A stretch of DNA of 24,281 nt from positions 1 to 24,281 of the forward strand of contig JAEOUN010000047.1 of NCBI GenBank assembly GCA_016839245.1, read 5' to 3'. The position numbers and the translations under genes are program-made. This document shows, in pieces, positions 7,989-16,141 of the stretch. The notes under the pieces were generated by a model that did no database searches, was not told the origin of the DNA, and saw only the letters and a program-made list of their open reading frames with translations. The stretch's first letter is position 1; the number at the start of each line of letters is the position of its first letter. The stretch comes from Candidatus Thorarchaeota archaeon (lineage in GTDB: Archaea > Asgardarchaeota > Thorarchaeia > Thorarchaeales > Thorarchaeaceae).

Positions 7989-8039
7989 GATTATCCCCCT
8001 CACATGTGTTTTGTTAGGTCTACCTTACAATCTAAAGAT

Positions 8040-9119
8040 CTATTCTTCTTCAGATTGATCAGGTGGACTCGTGGTGATTTTTTCTAATTCCTCATCAATC
8101 TCGACCAATTCCAAGTCATGATCAGATGATGAATCGTCTTCAGTAGTCATTTTTGGTTCGGATTTGCTCTTAGTTTCTTCACTGCTGCTCTTACCACGTC
8201 TTTTGGATTTCTTTTTATCATCACTAACAGTTCGCTGAGCAAGTATAAATTCATCGAAAGTCAATCTTTTACCTGACTGCAATTTCTCTACAGCAGATTC
8301 GACACGCTCGCGTTCTTGGGCTTTTTGCTGCTGAATATATTCCTCGCGCTCAATATCCCGTTTTTCGACAGTTTGCTTTCTCAACTTACTTTGAATTTCA
8401 TCAATCATTGTTCGTCGTTCTTTAAGTTTAGTTTCCCCTTCTTTGACCTTCTTCAACCATTCTACAAAATTCTTGTGAGCAGTATCTGCGGCCTTCTTGT
8501 ATTCTTCAAGTTGAGGACGGATTCTAACAACTTCTTGATGATGTACTTGAGACTGTTCAGACAGAGTCAGCACTTTTTCATGCGCTTCTGAGGCTTCATC
8601 TTTTAATTTTCGTGCAAGTCTACGAAGTTCACTAATGCGATCTTGCTTTTCCTTTTCTTGGCCAATCTTAACAAGTTGAGCTTCAATTCGTGCAATCTCT
8701 TCAACAATTGCTACTTCCTCATCTCGTGTAAGTTGTTCTGTTTGTTGACGCCATTCAAGCTCCTCAACTCGCCTCATCATTTTTCTTTGATCGTTTGAGG
8801 GGCTTCCAACAAGATTGGAGCGTAGATCACGAATCTCATCATATACACTCTTTAACTGTGCATGAATCGCCATTCGTCGTTCTTTCGCTTCAGTAATTTC
8901 CTGATTTATTCGATCTCGCTCTTCACGTTCTGCTTTAACAGATTCTATTAGAGCTTTGACCTCTTTATTATGCTCATCTCGTATTCGTTTATACTCCCGC
9001 ATCTGATCGCGGTCATGACGAAGAGCCTCTAGTTCTTCTCTAGCTTGAATCTTAAGTTCACGAAACTTAGTTTTTAGGAACTCAACATCTTCTAGTTTTG
9101 CATCTGCAACTTCTGTCAA
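8040..9119 (-). CDS. Long coiled-coil protein, COG1340-like
   Basis: Residues 10-280 are almost entirely charged heptad sequence, that is, a long coiled coil rich in Glu, Lys, Arg and Gln. A break with glycine/proline (104-108) is followed by the segment LEWRQQTEQL (121-130), which matches the motif I recall from archaeal COG1340 coiled-coil proteins. The tail has a basic cluster (KKKSKRRGK, 302-310) and then a Ser/Glu/Asp-rich disordered end. There is no signal peptide or membrane segment. The start is TTG with GAGGT about nine bases upstream. Role unknown; proposals for the family (chromosome or cytoskeletal scaffolds) are unproven. Confidence 0.75.
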   Translation of the reverse strand: MTEVADAKLEDVEFLKTKFRELKIQAREELEALRHDRDQMREYKRIRDEHNKEVKALIESVKAEREERDRINQEITEAKERRMAIHAQLKSVYDEIRDLRSNLVGSPSNDQRKMMRRVEELEWRQQTEQLTRDEEVAIVEEIARIEAQLVKIGQEKEKQDRISELRRLARKLKDEASEAHEKVLTLSEQSQVHHQEVVRIRPQLEEYKKAADTAHKNFVEWLKKVKEGETKLKERRTMIDEIQSKLRKQTVEKRDIEREEYIQQQKAQERERVESAVEKLQSGKRLTFDEFILAQRTVSDDKKKSKRRGKSSSEETKSKSEPKMTTEDDSSSDHDLELVEIDEELEKITTSPPDQSEEE

Positions 9120-9264
9120 ACTCTGTAGACCTCAGAATTTCGTTTTGCTAGCCCTGTTTTGCAGGACGGATTCCGTTCATCCCCAGGATATAATTCCACG
9201 GAGGCACGTGAACAAGAACTTCTCGCCAAATCTCCTCTTTTAAGGTTTATTATAAGAACCGCTA
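9120..9264 (-). promoter_or_regulatory. Upstream region of the coiled-coil gene
   Basis: On the minus strand, TTATAATAAACC (near 9250) and ATTATATCC (near 9190) are possible TATA boxes. The leader holds two adjacent small inverted repeats: CCTG-5 nt-CAGG (9153-9165) and ACGGA-T-TCCGT (9166-9176). Their role is not evident. Confidence 0.3.
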
Positions 9265-9300
9265 AATATGCCATCTGCGCCTTTCTTGAGAGGGCATATT
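9265..9300 (-). terminator. Hairpin at the end of the ATP-grasp gene
   Basis: AATATGCC (9265-9272) pairs perfectly with GGCATATT (9293-9300). Past one mismatch, TCT pairs with AGA, leaving a 12-base loop. The stem begins inside the stop codon of the ATP-grasp gene. No strong T-run follows on the minus strand, so it may protect the 3' end rather than terminate. Confidence 0.4.
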
Positions 9301-10216
9301 ACAATTGTGAGAGCATATCCGCAATCTTGAAGGATATATCAAAATCAGTCACCTGCTGGAGACCATTCCAACCTGGCGTTGCGTTGGCTTCCAACACCCA
9401 AAGATTTCCATCCGTATCAGGAATTATGTCGATACCAACGATATCGCCCTTCACAGATTTCGCTACTTTCAAAGAGAGATCGTTCACATCAACTGTATTA
9501 TGCTTCGGAATTCCTCCATTGTGAATATTGTGAGTTATACCTTCACCACCGATTCGTTGCATGGATGCAATCATTTCATCTTTGACAACAAGTGCACGAA
9601 TATCATAACCAGGATTTCGGACATATTCCTGTAGAATGAAGGCACCCTTTCCGAACTGTGAACTATGGAACTTGAGATAGTCATAGATATTATCACGATC
9701 AAACTCACGATCAATTAACTGCACACCAATGCCACCAAAGCCAGTGATGGGTTTGAGTACACAAGGAAAGTTCTCGCGAACGAATTCTGCAGAGTCCTCA
9801 ATTGATTCTGTTATCAGACTCTTTGGGACAGGGAGACCTGCTGAGATGAGTTTTCGCATAGTTTCAGCTTTATTACGCATGAGAATTATTGATTGTACAG
9901 AATTGATGATTCTAACGCCAAGCTCGGTTAAAGCAGAGAGAAGTCCTATCCGGTTGAAAAATGCACCAATATCATTTGCGCCGAGGTCTAGCACGAGTAG
10001 AATATCAAGTTCCGAAAGATCGAAACCCTCGTGTGTAATGCGATGATTGTCTGTTGATCCCCAACGCAGCACTTTCCATGGCAAGACATGCATTACATCT
10101 ATACCAAAGTGATTGAATGCTTCTTCTAAACTCTTGACACGTCTGGACCAAGGATCGGATGAAAATAATCCAATTATTGAAACACGACTCGGTGCCAAGT
10201 TATCACCTGAATTCAA
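9299..10216 (-). CDS. RimK-like ATP-grasp ligase (COG0189 family)
   Basis: An ATP-grasp enzyme of 305 residues that should join an amino acid, often glutamate, to a carboxyl group using ATP; relatives include RimK, LysX, MptN and CofF. The N-terminal pre-ATP domain spans about 10-110. The nucleotide-binding part shows GLPVPKSLI (127-135), LKPITGFGGIGV (154-165) and LQEYV (195-199). The metal-binding end has GIDII (D263) and LEANATPGW (E276, N278). The last motif resembles the stand-alone MptN/RimK-like group, so the substrate stays open. Translation may start at the TTG at 10216, or at the TTG six codons in (10198), which has a perfect AGGTGAT just upstream. It is divergent from a small unknown gene, 39 bases apart. 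Confidence 0.85.
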   Translation of the reverse strand: MNSGDNLAPSRVSIIGLFSSDPWSRRVKSLEEAFNHFGIDVMHVLPWKVLRWGSTDNHRITHEGFDLSELDILLVLDLGANDIGAFFNRIGLLSALTELGVRIINSVQSIILMRNKAETMRKLISAGLPVPKSLITESIEDSAEFVRENFPCVLKPITGFGGIGVQLIDREFDRDNIYDYLKFHSSQFGKGAFILQEYVRNPGYDIRALVVKDEMIASMQRIGGEGITHNIHNGGIPKHNTVDVNDLSLKVAKSVKGDIVGIDIIPDTDGNLWVLEANATPGWNGLQQVTDFDISFKIADMLSQL

Positions 10217-10255
10217 TCATAATATCCCTAACGAGTACCTTTTATGTTCTCCTGA

Positions 10256-10666
10256 ATGTTTTTCAAGTTGACTTCGATGAAATTATTCTCTGAATCAGAA
10301 ATTGCAGTAATAACTGACTATCTCCAAGGAAAGACAGGTAGTTTTCTTATTGCGTTCCGTAACAAACATGGACCAACGAAACTAAAACAATTATGGACTG
10401 AGTTACTTTCTGAAATCGCTCATCCAGTGAAATGCCTGAGCTGGTGGTCAAGCGGTGGAAATGTCGGTCTTTTGGAATGTGAAACTGAAAATGGCTTGAA
10501 TATCTATGGTCAATGGGTACTTGATGACGATCATAGACTCCTGAATATCATGGAAATCGATGAGGAAGACATCGTAAATATCCGTGATGGCTTTGATGCT
10601 GGTGCAGTAATATCATCCGAGATGAGAGCGATACGAATTGGAGAATCTGGTGGAGATAAGGAATAA
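10256..10666 (+). CDS. Uncharacterised 136-residue protein
   Basis: I do not recognise this protein. It is soluble and acidic, with an N-terminal helical part (to about 50), a beta-rich middle (LSWWSSGGNVGLLECE, then LNIYGQWVLDDDHRLLNIMEID) and a polar end; there are no catalytic motifs or membrane segments. The ATG at 10256 lacks a ribosome binding site, and the ATG seven codons in (10277) is equally possible. It is divergent from the ATP-grasp ligase and ends five bases before glmS, which runs the other way. Reading-frame length and normal composition favour a real gene. Confidence 0.6.
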   Translation: MFFKLTSMKLFSESEIAVITDYLQGKTGSFLIAFRNKHGPTKLKQLWTELLSEIAHPVKCLSWWSSGGNVGLLECETENGLNIYGQWVLDDDHRLLNIMEIDEEDIVNIRDGFDAGAVISSEMRAIRIGESGGDKE

Positions 10667-10671
10667 CCACT

Positions 10672-12504
10672 CTAATCTACAGTTAATGTCTTGGATAGAT
10701 TTCGAGGTAAGTCTGGATTGATGCCACGGTCAACTGATAGAAAATAACTCAATAGTTGCAAGGGGATGACATCAAGAATCGGATTCAATAGAAGATCTGA
10801 CTTTGGCACAATGAGAAAATCATCCTTATGAGCCACATAAGGTGCCAAGGTGTCCTCATATTCACCAACAATTATAGTTCTCCCAAATCTGGCCTTGACT
10901 TCATTGATATGATTAATGACCATCCAACTATCTTCCGGAGTCGTTACGAAAATCACAGGATAATTCTTAGTAACAATACTCAACGGGCCGTGTTTAAATT
11001 CAGAAGAATACATACCCTCACAGTGGTTGTAACAGATCTCCTTGATTTTAAGCGCGCCTTCCCTAGCTACTCCATCTGTGAATCCATAACCAAGACAGTA
11101 TAGATCTTTAGTATCTTTTAGTGTCAGTGCTAAATTCTTAGCCAAAATGCCTGTTCGGTCAATCGTTGTCTGAGTCAACATGGGAAGTTCGTCACGGAGT
11201 TGATTGATGAAGGATTTTGCTTCCGACGTATCGATATGCCCACTTCGTTCACCAAGCTTTGCAGCAAGATATGCGAATATGATGCTTTGAGAGTAGTATG
11301 TCTTTGTTGCAGGAACTGAAATCTCATACCCGCAGGACATTGGAATGAAGGCATTTGCCTTGAACATCAGAGTACTTCCAATCACATTCACAATTCCGAG
11401 GGTCTTTCCATAGTCGTTTTCGTATACAATATTTAAGACATTTAGAAGATCTTTTGTTTCACCACTCTGAGAAACAAGGATGCTAAGACTATCAGAGTCC
11501 ATAGTCTTGCCATACATAGGTTCAAATTGTCCGCCTATTGCATGGATGATTGGCAGTCCTGCAAGTCTGTTGAAGTAGTATGCTCCAACAATGCTCGCAT
11601 TATATGATGAGCCACATGCAACAAGGTAATGCTTGGAAGCATCTTCAATGAGCTTAAACCATCTCTCGTTTTGCTCGCCCTCAAGAATTCCGATGAGGTC
11701 TCTTGCCACACGCGGTTGCTCATTAATCTCCTTTAACATGAAATGAGGAAATCCACCTTTCTCAGCAGCTCTTGCATCAACATTTGAAACCTCTGGTCTT
11801 CGGTCAAGCTGTTTTCCGTCTTCAATTCTGTATACTTTAACTTCATCATGTGTAAGACATAACATTTCGCCATCTGCAAGATAAATTACCTGGTTGGTTA
11901 AAGGAAGTACTGAAGGGAGGTCACTTGACACAATAGTAGCATTTTTTGCTACTCCTGCCACAAGAGTTGAGCCCATTTTTACAGCATAGATTTCTTTTTG
12001 ATCTGCACGTCCTATTGCGTAGGCATAAGCTCCTTTCAAATCCTGAGTAGAGAGTCGTATTGCTTCAAACATATCTCCAGTTTCTTCATAGTAGTTATCG
12101 ACAGCATGAACACAGAGTTCACCATCATTTTCAGAACGTATAATGTGACCAGTTTCAATATAATGCTGCTTGAGTTCGACGTAATTGTGCAGATTTCCAT
12201 TGTGTGCTCCGTAAAAAACTTCTTCACACCCAAAATGTGGTTGAGCATTGATTTTTGTAGGTGCACCATAGGTAGCCCATCGTAGCTGTGCAATACCTCT
12301 ATCTCCAGTCATATTAGAGAGACCTAGAAGCTTGTCAACGTCATCAATTGTTCCTACATCTTTTCGGAGGTCGACCTTTCCATTCTTAACAGCCGCTAGA
12401 CCTACAGAATCATACCCACGATATGTAAGTTTACTACTACATTTTACAAGTAGTTCACCGATGTTATTTAGATTATTAGTGACAATTCCAGTTATACCGC
12501 ACAA
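10672..12504 (-). CDS. glmS: Glutamine-fructose-6-phosphate aminotransferase (isomerizing)
   Basis: The enzyme makes glucosamine-6-phosphate from fructose-6-phosphate and glutamine, the entry to amino-sugar synthesis. The 610-residue length equals bacterial GlmS. The N-terminal glutaminase domain starts at the catalytic Cys2 (MCGITG), with LTYRGYDS, R75/W76, N102-G103 and D127. Two SIS domains follow, with the sugar-phosphate sites CGSSYN and SQSGET, the EFKHGP segment and the conserved end LPRNLSKTLTVD. Because Cys2 must be freed, the start is fixed as TTG at 12504, with GAGGT six bases upstream. The family's HTRWATHG and NAHPH motifs read QLRWATYG and NAQPH here, a mild departure at the glutamine site. 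It is divergent from a winged-helix regulator. Confidence 0.96.
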   Translation of the reverse strand: MCGITGIVTNNLNNIGELLVKCSSKLTYRGYDSVGLAAVKNGKVDLRKDVGTIDDVDKLLGLSNMTGDRGIAQLRWATYGAPTKINAQPHFGCEEVFYGAHNGNLHNYVELKQHYIETGHIIRSENDGELCVHAVDNYYEETGDMFEAIRLSTQDLKGAYAYAIGRADQKEIYAVKMGSTLVAGVAKNATIVSSDLPSVLPLTNQVIYLADGEMLCLTHDEVKVYRIEDGKQLDRRPEVSNVDARAAEKGGFPHFMLKEINEQPRVARDLIGILEGEQNERWFKLIEDASKHYLVACGSSYNASIVGAYYFNRLAGLPIIHAIGGQFEPMYGKTMDSDSLSILVSQSGETKDLLNVLNIVYENDYGKTLGIVNVIGSTLMFKANAFIPMSCGYEISVPATKTYYSQSIIFAYLAAKLGERSGHIDTSEAKSFINQLRDELPMLTQTTIDRTGILAKNLALTLKDTKDLYCLGYGFTDGVAREGALKIKEICYNHCEGMYSSEFKHGPLSIVTKNYPVIFVTTPEDSWMVINHINEVKARFGRTIIVGEYEDTLAPYVAHKDDFLIVPKSDLLLNPILDVIPLQLLSYFLSVDRGINPDLPRNLSKTLTVD

Positions 12505-12679
12505 GATGCTACCTCAGCATGAATTCAAGCCAAAGATACTGTGAGTCCTGAGGATAGCGATAAAAGAGTTGTGTCTGATGAATCTTTGCACTCAAAAATG
12601 AATAGTGGTACATATTCGAAGAGCTTTTTACCGAGAGAGAATGTAGACATTTTATTCAGAGAGAGTGTAGAGGCCCTAT
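12505..12679. promoter_or_regulatory. Divergent intergenic region between glmS and the winged-helix gene
   Basis: The region must hold the promoters of glmS (minus) and the regulator gene (plus). For the plus gene, CATTTTATTC (about 12648-12657) is a weak TATA candidate, and GAGG (12670-12673) is the ribosome binding site. I find no convincing TATA box for glmS. The repeated AGAGAGAG/AGAGAGTG (12633-12669) is a short purine-rich direct repeat. Short open frames here overlap each other and look random. Confidence 0.4.
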
Positions 12680-13372
12680 ATGATGGGAAAACAGAAGAGA
12701 ATGGCATTACTTCTGCATCCGTTCAGAAGAGAGTTGTATCAAGTACTCTGTGAAAATCCTGGAACATACTTGCTAGAACTAGTTGATATTTTATCATCAC
12801 CTCTAGGAACTCTTACTTGGCACTTACGAATTTTAGAGAGAGATGGACTTGTCAAGTCAATAAAATTCGCTGGAAAACGATTGTATTATCCGAAGATGCT
12901 AAGATCGCAAGAAGCCGAGATGGCATATGTGACAATGCGAAGTGATACTGCACAGAAGGTTTTCCAGTATGTGGTAAACAATCCGGGTTGTTACCAAGAA
13001 CAGATGGCAGAAAACCTTGGAGTGCATCATGATACCGTCCGCTGGCATATATCACGAATGGAAGATGTTGGATTAATTAAGGTTGTAAGAGAAGGAAGAA
13101 AAAAGAGACATTACCTTGCTGAACTTGGCGAGTCGTTGATGAAGGGCAGTCTTAATACGATAACAGAAGCATATATCATGTTCTTGATGGAAAAACTTGA
13201 AGATGGATGTCTGAATCCTCAAATCAAAGAGAGTACATCAGATCATGTGACAATTCGCATTGATTGTCCAGAAAGAGGAAAGGATTGCTTTATCACTATA
13301 AATCTCACAGATTGGGAATTCCAGATAATCGAAGATGAAAACGACGACACAGCATCATTTCAAGAAAAATAA
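12680..13372 (+). CDS. Tandem winged-helix DNA-binding protein
   Basis: Two winged helix-turn-helix domains follow each other. The first (about 10-75) has LLELVDILSSPLGTLTWHLRILERDGLV and the wing GKRLYYP; the second (about 88-147) has CYQEQMAENLGVHHDTVRWH with the recognition helix, GLIKVV and the wing RKKRHYL. This arrangement is common in archaeal ArsR/MarR-like regulators. Residues 155-230 form a C-terminal domain with beta strands and two cysteines (196, 203), unassigned. It is probably a transcriptional regulator, perhaps of its own gene or of glmS, divergent 176 bases away; that target is inference. The ATG at 12680 has GAGG six bases upstream. Its stop lies four bases from that of the converging Roadblock gene. 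Confidence 0.87.
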   Translation: MMGKQKRMALLLHPFRRELYQVLCENPGTYLLELVDILSSPLGTLTWHLRILERDGLVKSIKFAGKRLYYPKMLRSQEAEMAYVTMRSDTAQKVFQYVVNNPGCYQEQMAENLGVHHDTVRWHISRMEDVGLIKVVREGRKKRHYLAELGESLMKGSLNTITEAYIMFLMEKLEDGCLNPQIKESTSDHVTIRIDCPERGKDCFITINLTDWEFQIIEDENDDTASFQEK

Positions 13373-13376
13373 TTCT

Positions 13377-14162
13377 TTATCCGGATCCATCAAGGACTTT
13401 CTGGATACTAGAAGCAATTTCATCAGGATTGGGACCCCTACACACGACTGCAAGAAGTCGGGATTCATCGACACGAGTGATGACTAGTTTCATTGCATCA
13501 TTATCTACAGACAAGGTATGTGTTAAATCGGAATAGGTAAGACCATTAGCAAAGAGAGCTCCAATTAATCCTGCAACCTCAATCTCATCACCAAATCCAA
13601 CAGAACCAAGTGGTAGTCCTTCAACAGTTAAGAGAATAGCTTGGGTGACCTCAGGAATTTGTTCAACAATTGATCCGAGGATGGTCTGCTTTCCAAAATC
13701 TCTGGTTGAACCCATCACCAATTCCATTCGTGTCGCTAAAGATTGAAAAGCTGGTACAAGATGAGCAAGATTGATTCCTGCATCGTTTGCTCGGGACATC
13801 ACAACGACAAGTTGATAGTGTGGTTGCACAATTGTAAGGATTCTTTCAATCTTGGTGGTATGAATAATGTGCGTAGGTCGTGATTGTTTGAGATGACTTA
13901 AAGCTGATGAACCACCCCAAAGCAAAGCTGCAGAAACTGTTGCCAGCACTTTGGCATCTGCGTCACCATCACGTGATACTGCTGCGACAATGACGCCTTC
14001 TTTTGTGCAAAGGACAACCTGCTTTACGGATCGATGAACTTTCAGAGTCTCTTCCAAAAGACTTGCTACTTCACCAAGTGTATCACCAGGCATTGCGTTC
14101 ACCACACTTAACTCAGTTACATCGGCAGACCAACGTACTTTATAACTGATACTCTTTGCCAT
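13377..14162 (-). CDS. Protein with two Roadblock/LC7-like domains
   Basis: The 261-residue protein holds two copies of the Roadblock/LC7 fold. The first, about 33-145, has VKQVVLCTKEGVIVAAVS and then a helix, THIIHTTK and QLVVVMS; the second, about 158-257, has VTQAILLTVEGLPLGSVGFG, a helix, MKLVITRVDE and LLAVVC. Roadblock proteins dimerise and serve as platforms or regulators for small Ras/Arf/Rag-like GTPases, and they are numerous in Asgard archaea. A fused pair can act as a built-in dimer. No GTPase gene lies in the window. The N-terminal 30 residues are extra. The start is ATG; the upstream AT-rich region may allow a short leader. Confidence 0.78.
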   Translation of the reverse strand: MAKSISYKVRWSADVTELSVVNAMPGDTLGEVASLLEETLKVHRSVKQVVLCTKEGVIVAAVSRDGDADAKVLATVSAALLWGGSSALSHLKQSRPTHIIHTTKIERILTIVQPHYQLVVVMSRANDAGINLAHLVPAFQSLATRMELVMGSTRDFGKQTILGSIVEQIPEVTQAILLTVEGLPLGSVGFGDEIEVAGLIGALFANGLTYSDLTHTLSVDNDAMKLVITRVDESRLLAVVCRGPNPDEIASSIQKVLDGSG

Positions 14163-14204
14163 TAAATCACATAAAATACAGTTAACTTCAGGAAATTGAG
14201 ATAA

Positions 14205-14272
14205 TTTCTCGGAGCAACAAGTATATATTTACGCTCCTAGGGAACGATGTTAGCGACCATGGAGGCAAAATC
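14205..14272 (+). promoter_or_regulatory. Promoter and ribosome binding site of the BMP-type gene
   Basis: GTATATATTTA (14221-14231) is a good archaeal TATA box with a purine-rich stretch before it. GGAGG (14261-14265) lies seven bases upstream of the TTG at 14273, which decides that start; the nearby ATG at 14259 is in another frame. Confidence 0.65.
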
Positions 14273-15430
14273 TTGAGCTCAAGGTCAAGCATAATAGGAT
14301 CAATCATTATTGTTGTACTCGTATTTTCAGCTGTTAGTGGTTATGTCTATATTAGTCGTCAATACGTGCCGCCAGATATAGCAGTCGTTGTCAGGGCACC
14401 AGGATTTGGAGACCTTAGTATGGCAGACCAGGTCTTAACAGGATTAAATGATCTCAGTGGTGATATGGTTGTCAAATATCATTATTTCACTGCAGAAGAT
14501 GAGGCAGATGCACAAAGCATTCTTGAGAGTTTGTCTGCATCTCGGACATACGAGCTAATTGTTGTTATTGGAGGAGAATTATCAAACGAACTGCAAACTG
14601 TGGCTGCTACCCACAGTCAGCAGAGATATGCATTCATTGGCGGAACAATTGATGCACCAAACATTTACTCAACAACATTTGCTCAACACGAAGCTGCCTT
14701 CATTGCTGGAGCACTTGCAGCATATGTTGCAGCATCAAACACAAATCGATCGGGGATTGTAGGGATAATTGGTTCTGTTGAAACAGACCCAACAGTAAAG
14801 CAATTGATTGCCGGATTCAAACAAGGTTTCATATATGCCAATAATTCAATAAATTTGAATTATTCAATAACTCTTCTACCAGAAGTCTTTGTAGGATCCT
14901 ATAATGATTCTGAAACTGCAGAAGAGCTGGCAACGGATATGTTTGATCCGAGTGATGGTAATGCGGATATCATCTTCGCACCTGTACGAGCTAGTATTCT
15001 AGGCATAAGGAATGCAATGCTCTATGCGAATGAAACATGGTTCTATGATACGAAAAACAAAGAACCATTCATTATTGCCGCTGAAGGAGATCAAGACTAT
15101 GTTGGACTACCAAATATCGAAACTCGATCAGGCTACTCCTGGGTCATTACAAGCGTAGTTCCAAGATCAGATTTAGCAGTCTATCGTGTTATCAATGCTA
15201 CATTGTGGGGTGAATTCGAAAGTGCTACTTTGAAATATCGAATTAACAATAATACGAATTTACCTTCATCAACTTTCCCTATTATGAGGAGCATGAATGA
15301 TATAGGTGTCAACTTGACCAATTTTGAATATAGAAATGAACATTGGGTGACTGATAATGCACTTGATTTCATTGCCCCTATACGAGCTCAAATCTTCAAC
15401 GGATCGATTTACGTAACTGATACCTTTTAA
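14273..15430 (+). CDS. BMP/PnrA-family substrate-binding protein, membrane-anchored
   Basis: Residues 7-27 are a hydrophobic N-terminal helix with no clear lipobox, so the protein is probably anchored outside the cell membrane. The rest matches the basic membrane protein (BMP/PnrA, Med) family of periplasmic-binding-fold proteins: ELIVVIGGELSNEL, RYAFIGGTIDAPN, HEAAFIAGALAAYVA, IVGIIGSVE and VKQLIAGFKQGF are typical. In other organisms these bind purine nucleosides and deliver them to an ABC transporter or act as sensors. Several N-x-S/T sites suit a surface glycoprotein. No BMP-type permease or ATPase lies nearby. The start is TTG with GGAGG seven bases upstream; a hairpin terminator follows. 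Confidence 0.85.
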   Translation: MSSRSSIIGSIIIVVLVFSAVSGYVYISRQYVPPDIAVVVRAPGFGDLSMADQVLTGLNDLSGDMVVKYHYFTAEDEADAQSILESLSASRTYELIVVIGGELSNELQTVAATHSQQRYAFIGGTIDAPNIYSTTFAQHEAAFIAGALAAYVAASNTNRSGIVGIIGSVETDPTVKQLIAGFKQGFIYANNSINLNYSITLLPEVFVGSYNDSETAEELATDMFDPSDGNADIIFAPVRASILGIRNAMLYANETWFYDTKNKEPFIIAAEGDQDYVGLPNIETRSGYSWVITSVVPRSDLAVYRVINATLWGEFESATLKYRINNNTNLPSSTFPIMRSMNDIGVNLTNFEYRNEHWVTDNALDFIAPIRAQIFNGSIYVTDTF

Positions 15431-15443
15431 TTATCTTAAAAAA

Positions 15444-15475
15444 ATGGGGGCAAAAGCCCCCCATATCCTTTTTTT
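15444..15475 (+). terminator. Hairpin plus T-run terminator
   Basis: ATGGGGGC-AAAA-GCCCCCCAT (15444-15464) forms a GC-rich stem with a four-base loop and one extra C, and is followed by a run of seven T (15469-15475). It looks like a bacterial-style intrinsic terminator and sits 13 bases after the BMP gene stop. Confidence 0.85.
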
Positions 15476-15499
15476 AGTACGATGCCAAACAAATAGATC

Positions 15500-16126
15500 A
15501 TGGCGGATATTGATGAAATCATTGACCGCATGAGATATGGAGAAACCCTGAAGACTCTTGAGCGTACAGGATGGAATCTTGCTGGCATTTCAGCGACAAG
15601 AAAAGAATCAATTGCTGAACACAGTTTTGGAACGATTTTAACATCACTATTGATTACCCAGTATCTCATTAAGAGTGAACAAAAAGTCAATCTGGAAAAA
15701 ATCCTAATCATGGCATCAATTCATGATATCCAAGAGTCAATTACAGGTGATATACCACGAACCTTGGAGAATGAACGTGACAAAGAATTCATGGCAAAAA
15801 AAGCTAGGATTGAAAGAGAGGCAATTCACAATATTTTTGATGATTCTGATGAGGCTTTTATCAACATAACCAACTTATGGATAGAATATTCAGAAGGGAA
15901 ATCCTTAGAGTCAAGAATTGTTCGAGGAGCGGATATTCTTGATATGATTCTTCATGCGAGAACTTTAGAATCATCAAAAAAAGAAGCAGTGAAACTTGAT
16001 GAATTCTTTGAATCAAGTAAAGAGATTATCGAGATTCTTGATGTGCAAATTATAACTCAAATCTTCAATAGACTACTACAAGAGCATCAGGAATATGTTA
16101 AAGATTCGATTAATGAGGGAGAATAA
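15500..16126 (+). CDS. HD-domain nucleotidase, YfbR/HDDC2-like
   Basis: The 208-residue protein has the HD metal-binding fold: H41 (AEHS), H75-D76 (SIHDIQES), E79, D84 (TGDIPR) and D145 (GADILDM). The order and the opening LKTLERTGWN with ESIAEHS match HDDC2/YfbR-like 5'-deoxynucleotidases, which dephosphorylate dNMPs; activity on other nucleotides is possible. The neighbouring BMP family binds nucleosides in other organisms, which fits a nucleoside theme but is only suggestive. No ribosome binding site precedes the ATG. A TATA-like TTTTTTTA overlaps the upstream terminator's T-run at the right distance for a leaderless transcript. It converges on the DUF99 gene with a 15-base gap. Confidence 0.87.
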   Translation: MADIDEIIDRMRYGETLKTLERTGWNLAGISATRKESIAEHSFGTILTSLLITQYLIKSEQKVNLEKILIMASIHDIQESITGDIPRTLENERDKEFMAKKARIEREAIHNIFDDSDEAFINITNLWIEYSEGKSLESRIVRGADILDMILHARTLESSKKEAVKLDEFFESSKEIIEILDVQIITQIFNRLLQEHQEYVKDSINEGE

Positions 16127-16141
16127 TTCTCAAGGCAAGAC

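Noticed and set aside
12505..12700. glmS leader element (riboswitch/ribozyme) or short genes in the divergent region
   Set aside because: The leader is short with no glmS-ribozyme core, which is a bacterial element; the open frames overlap each other, lack ribosome binding sites and read out of frame into the winged-helix gene.
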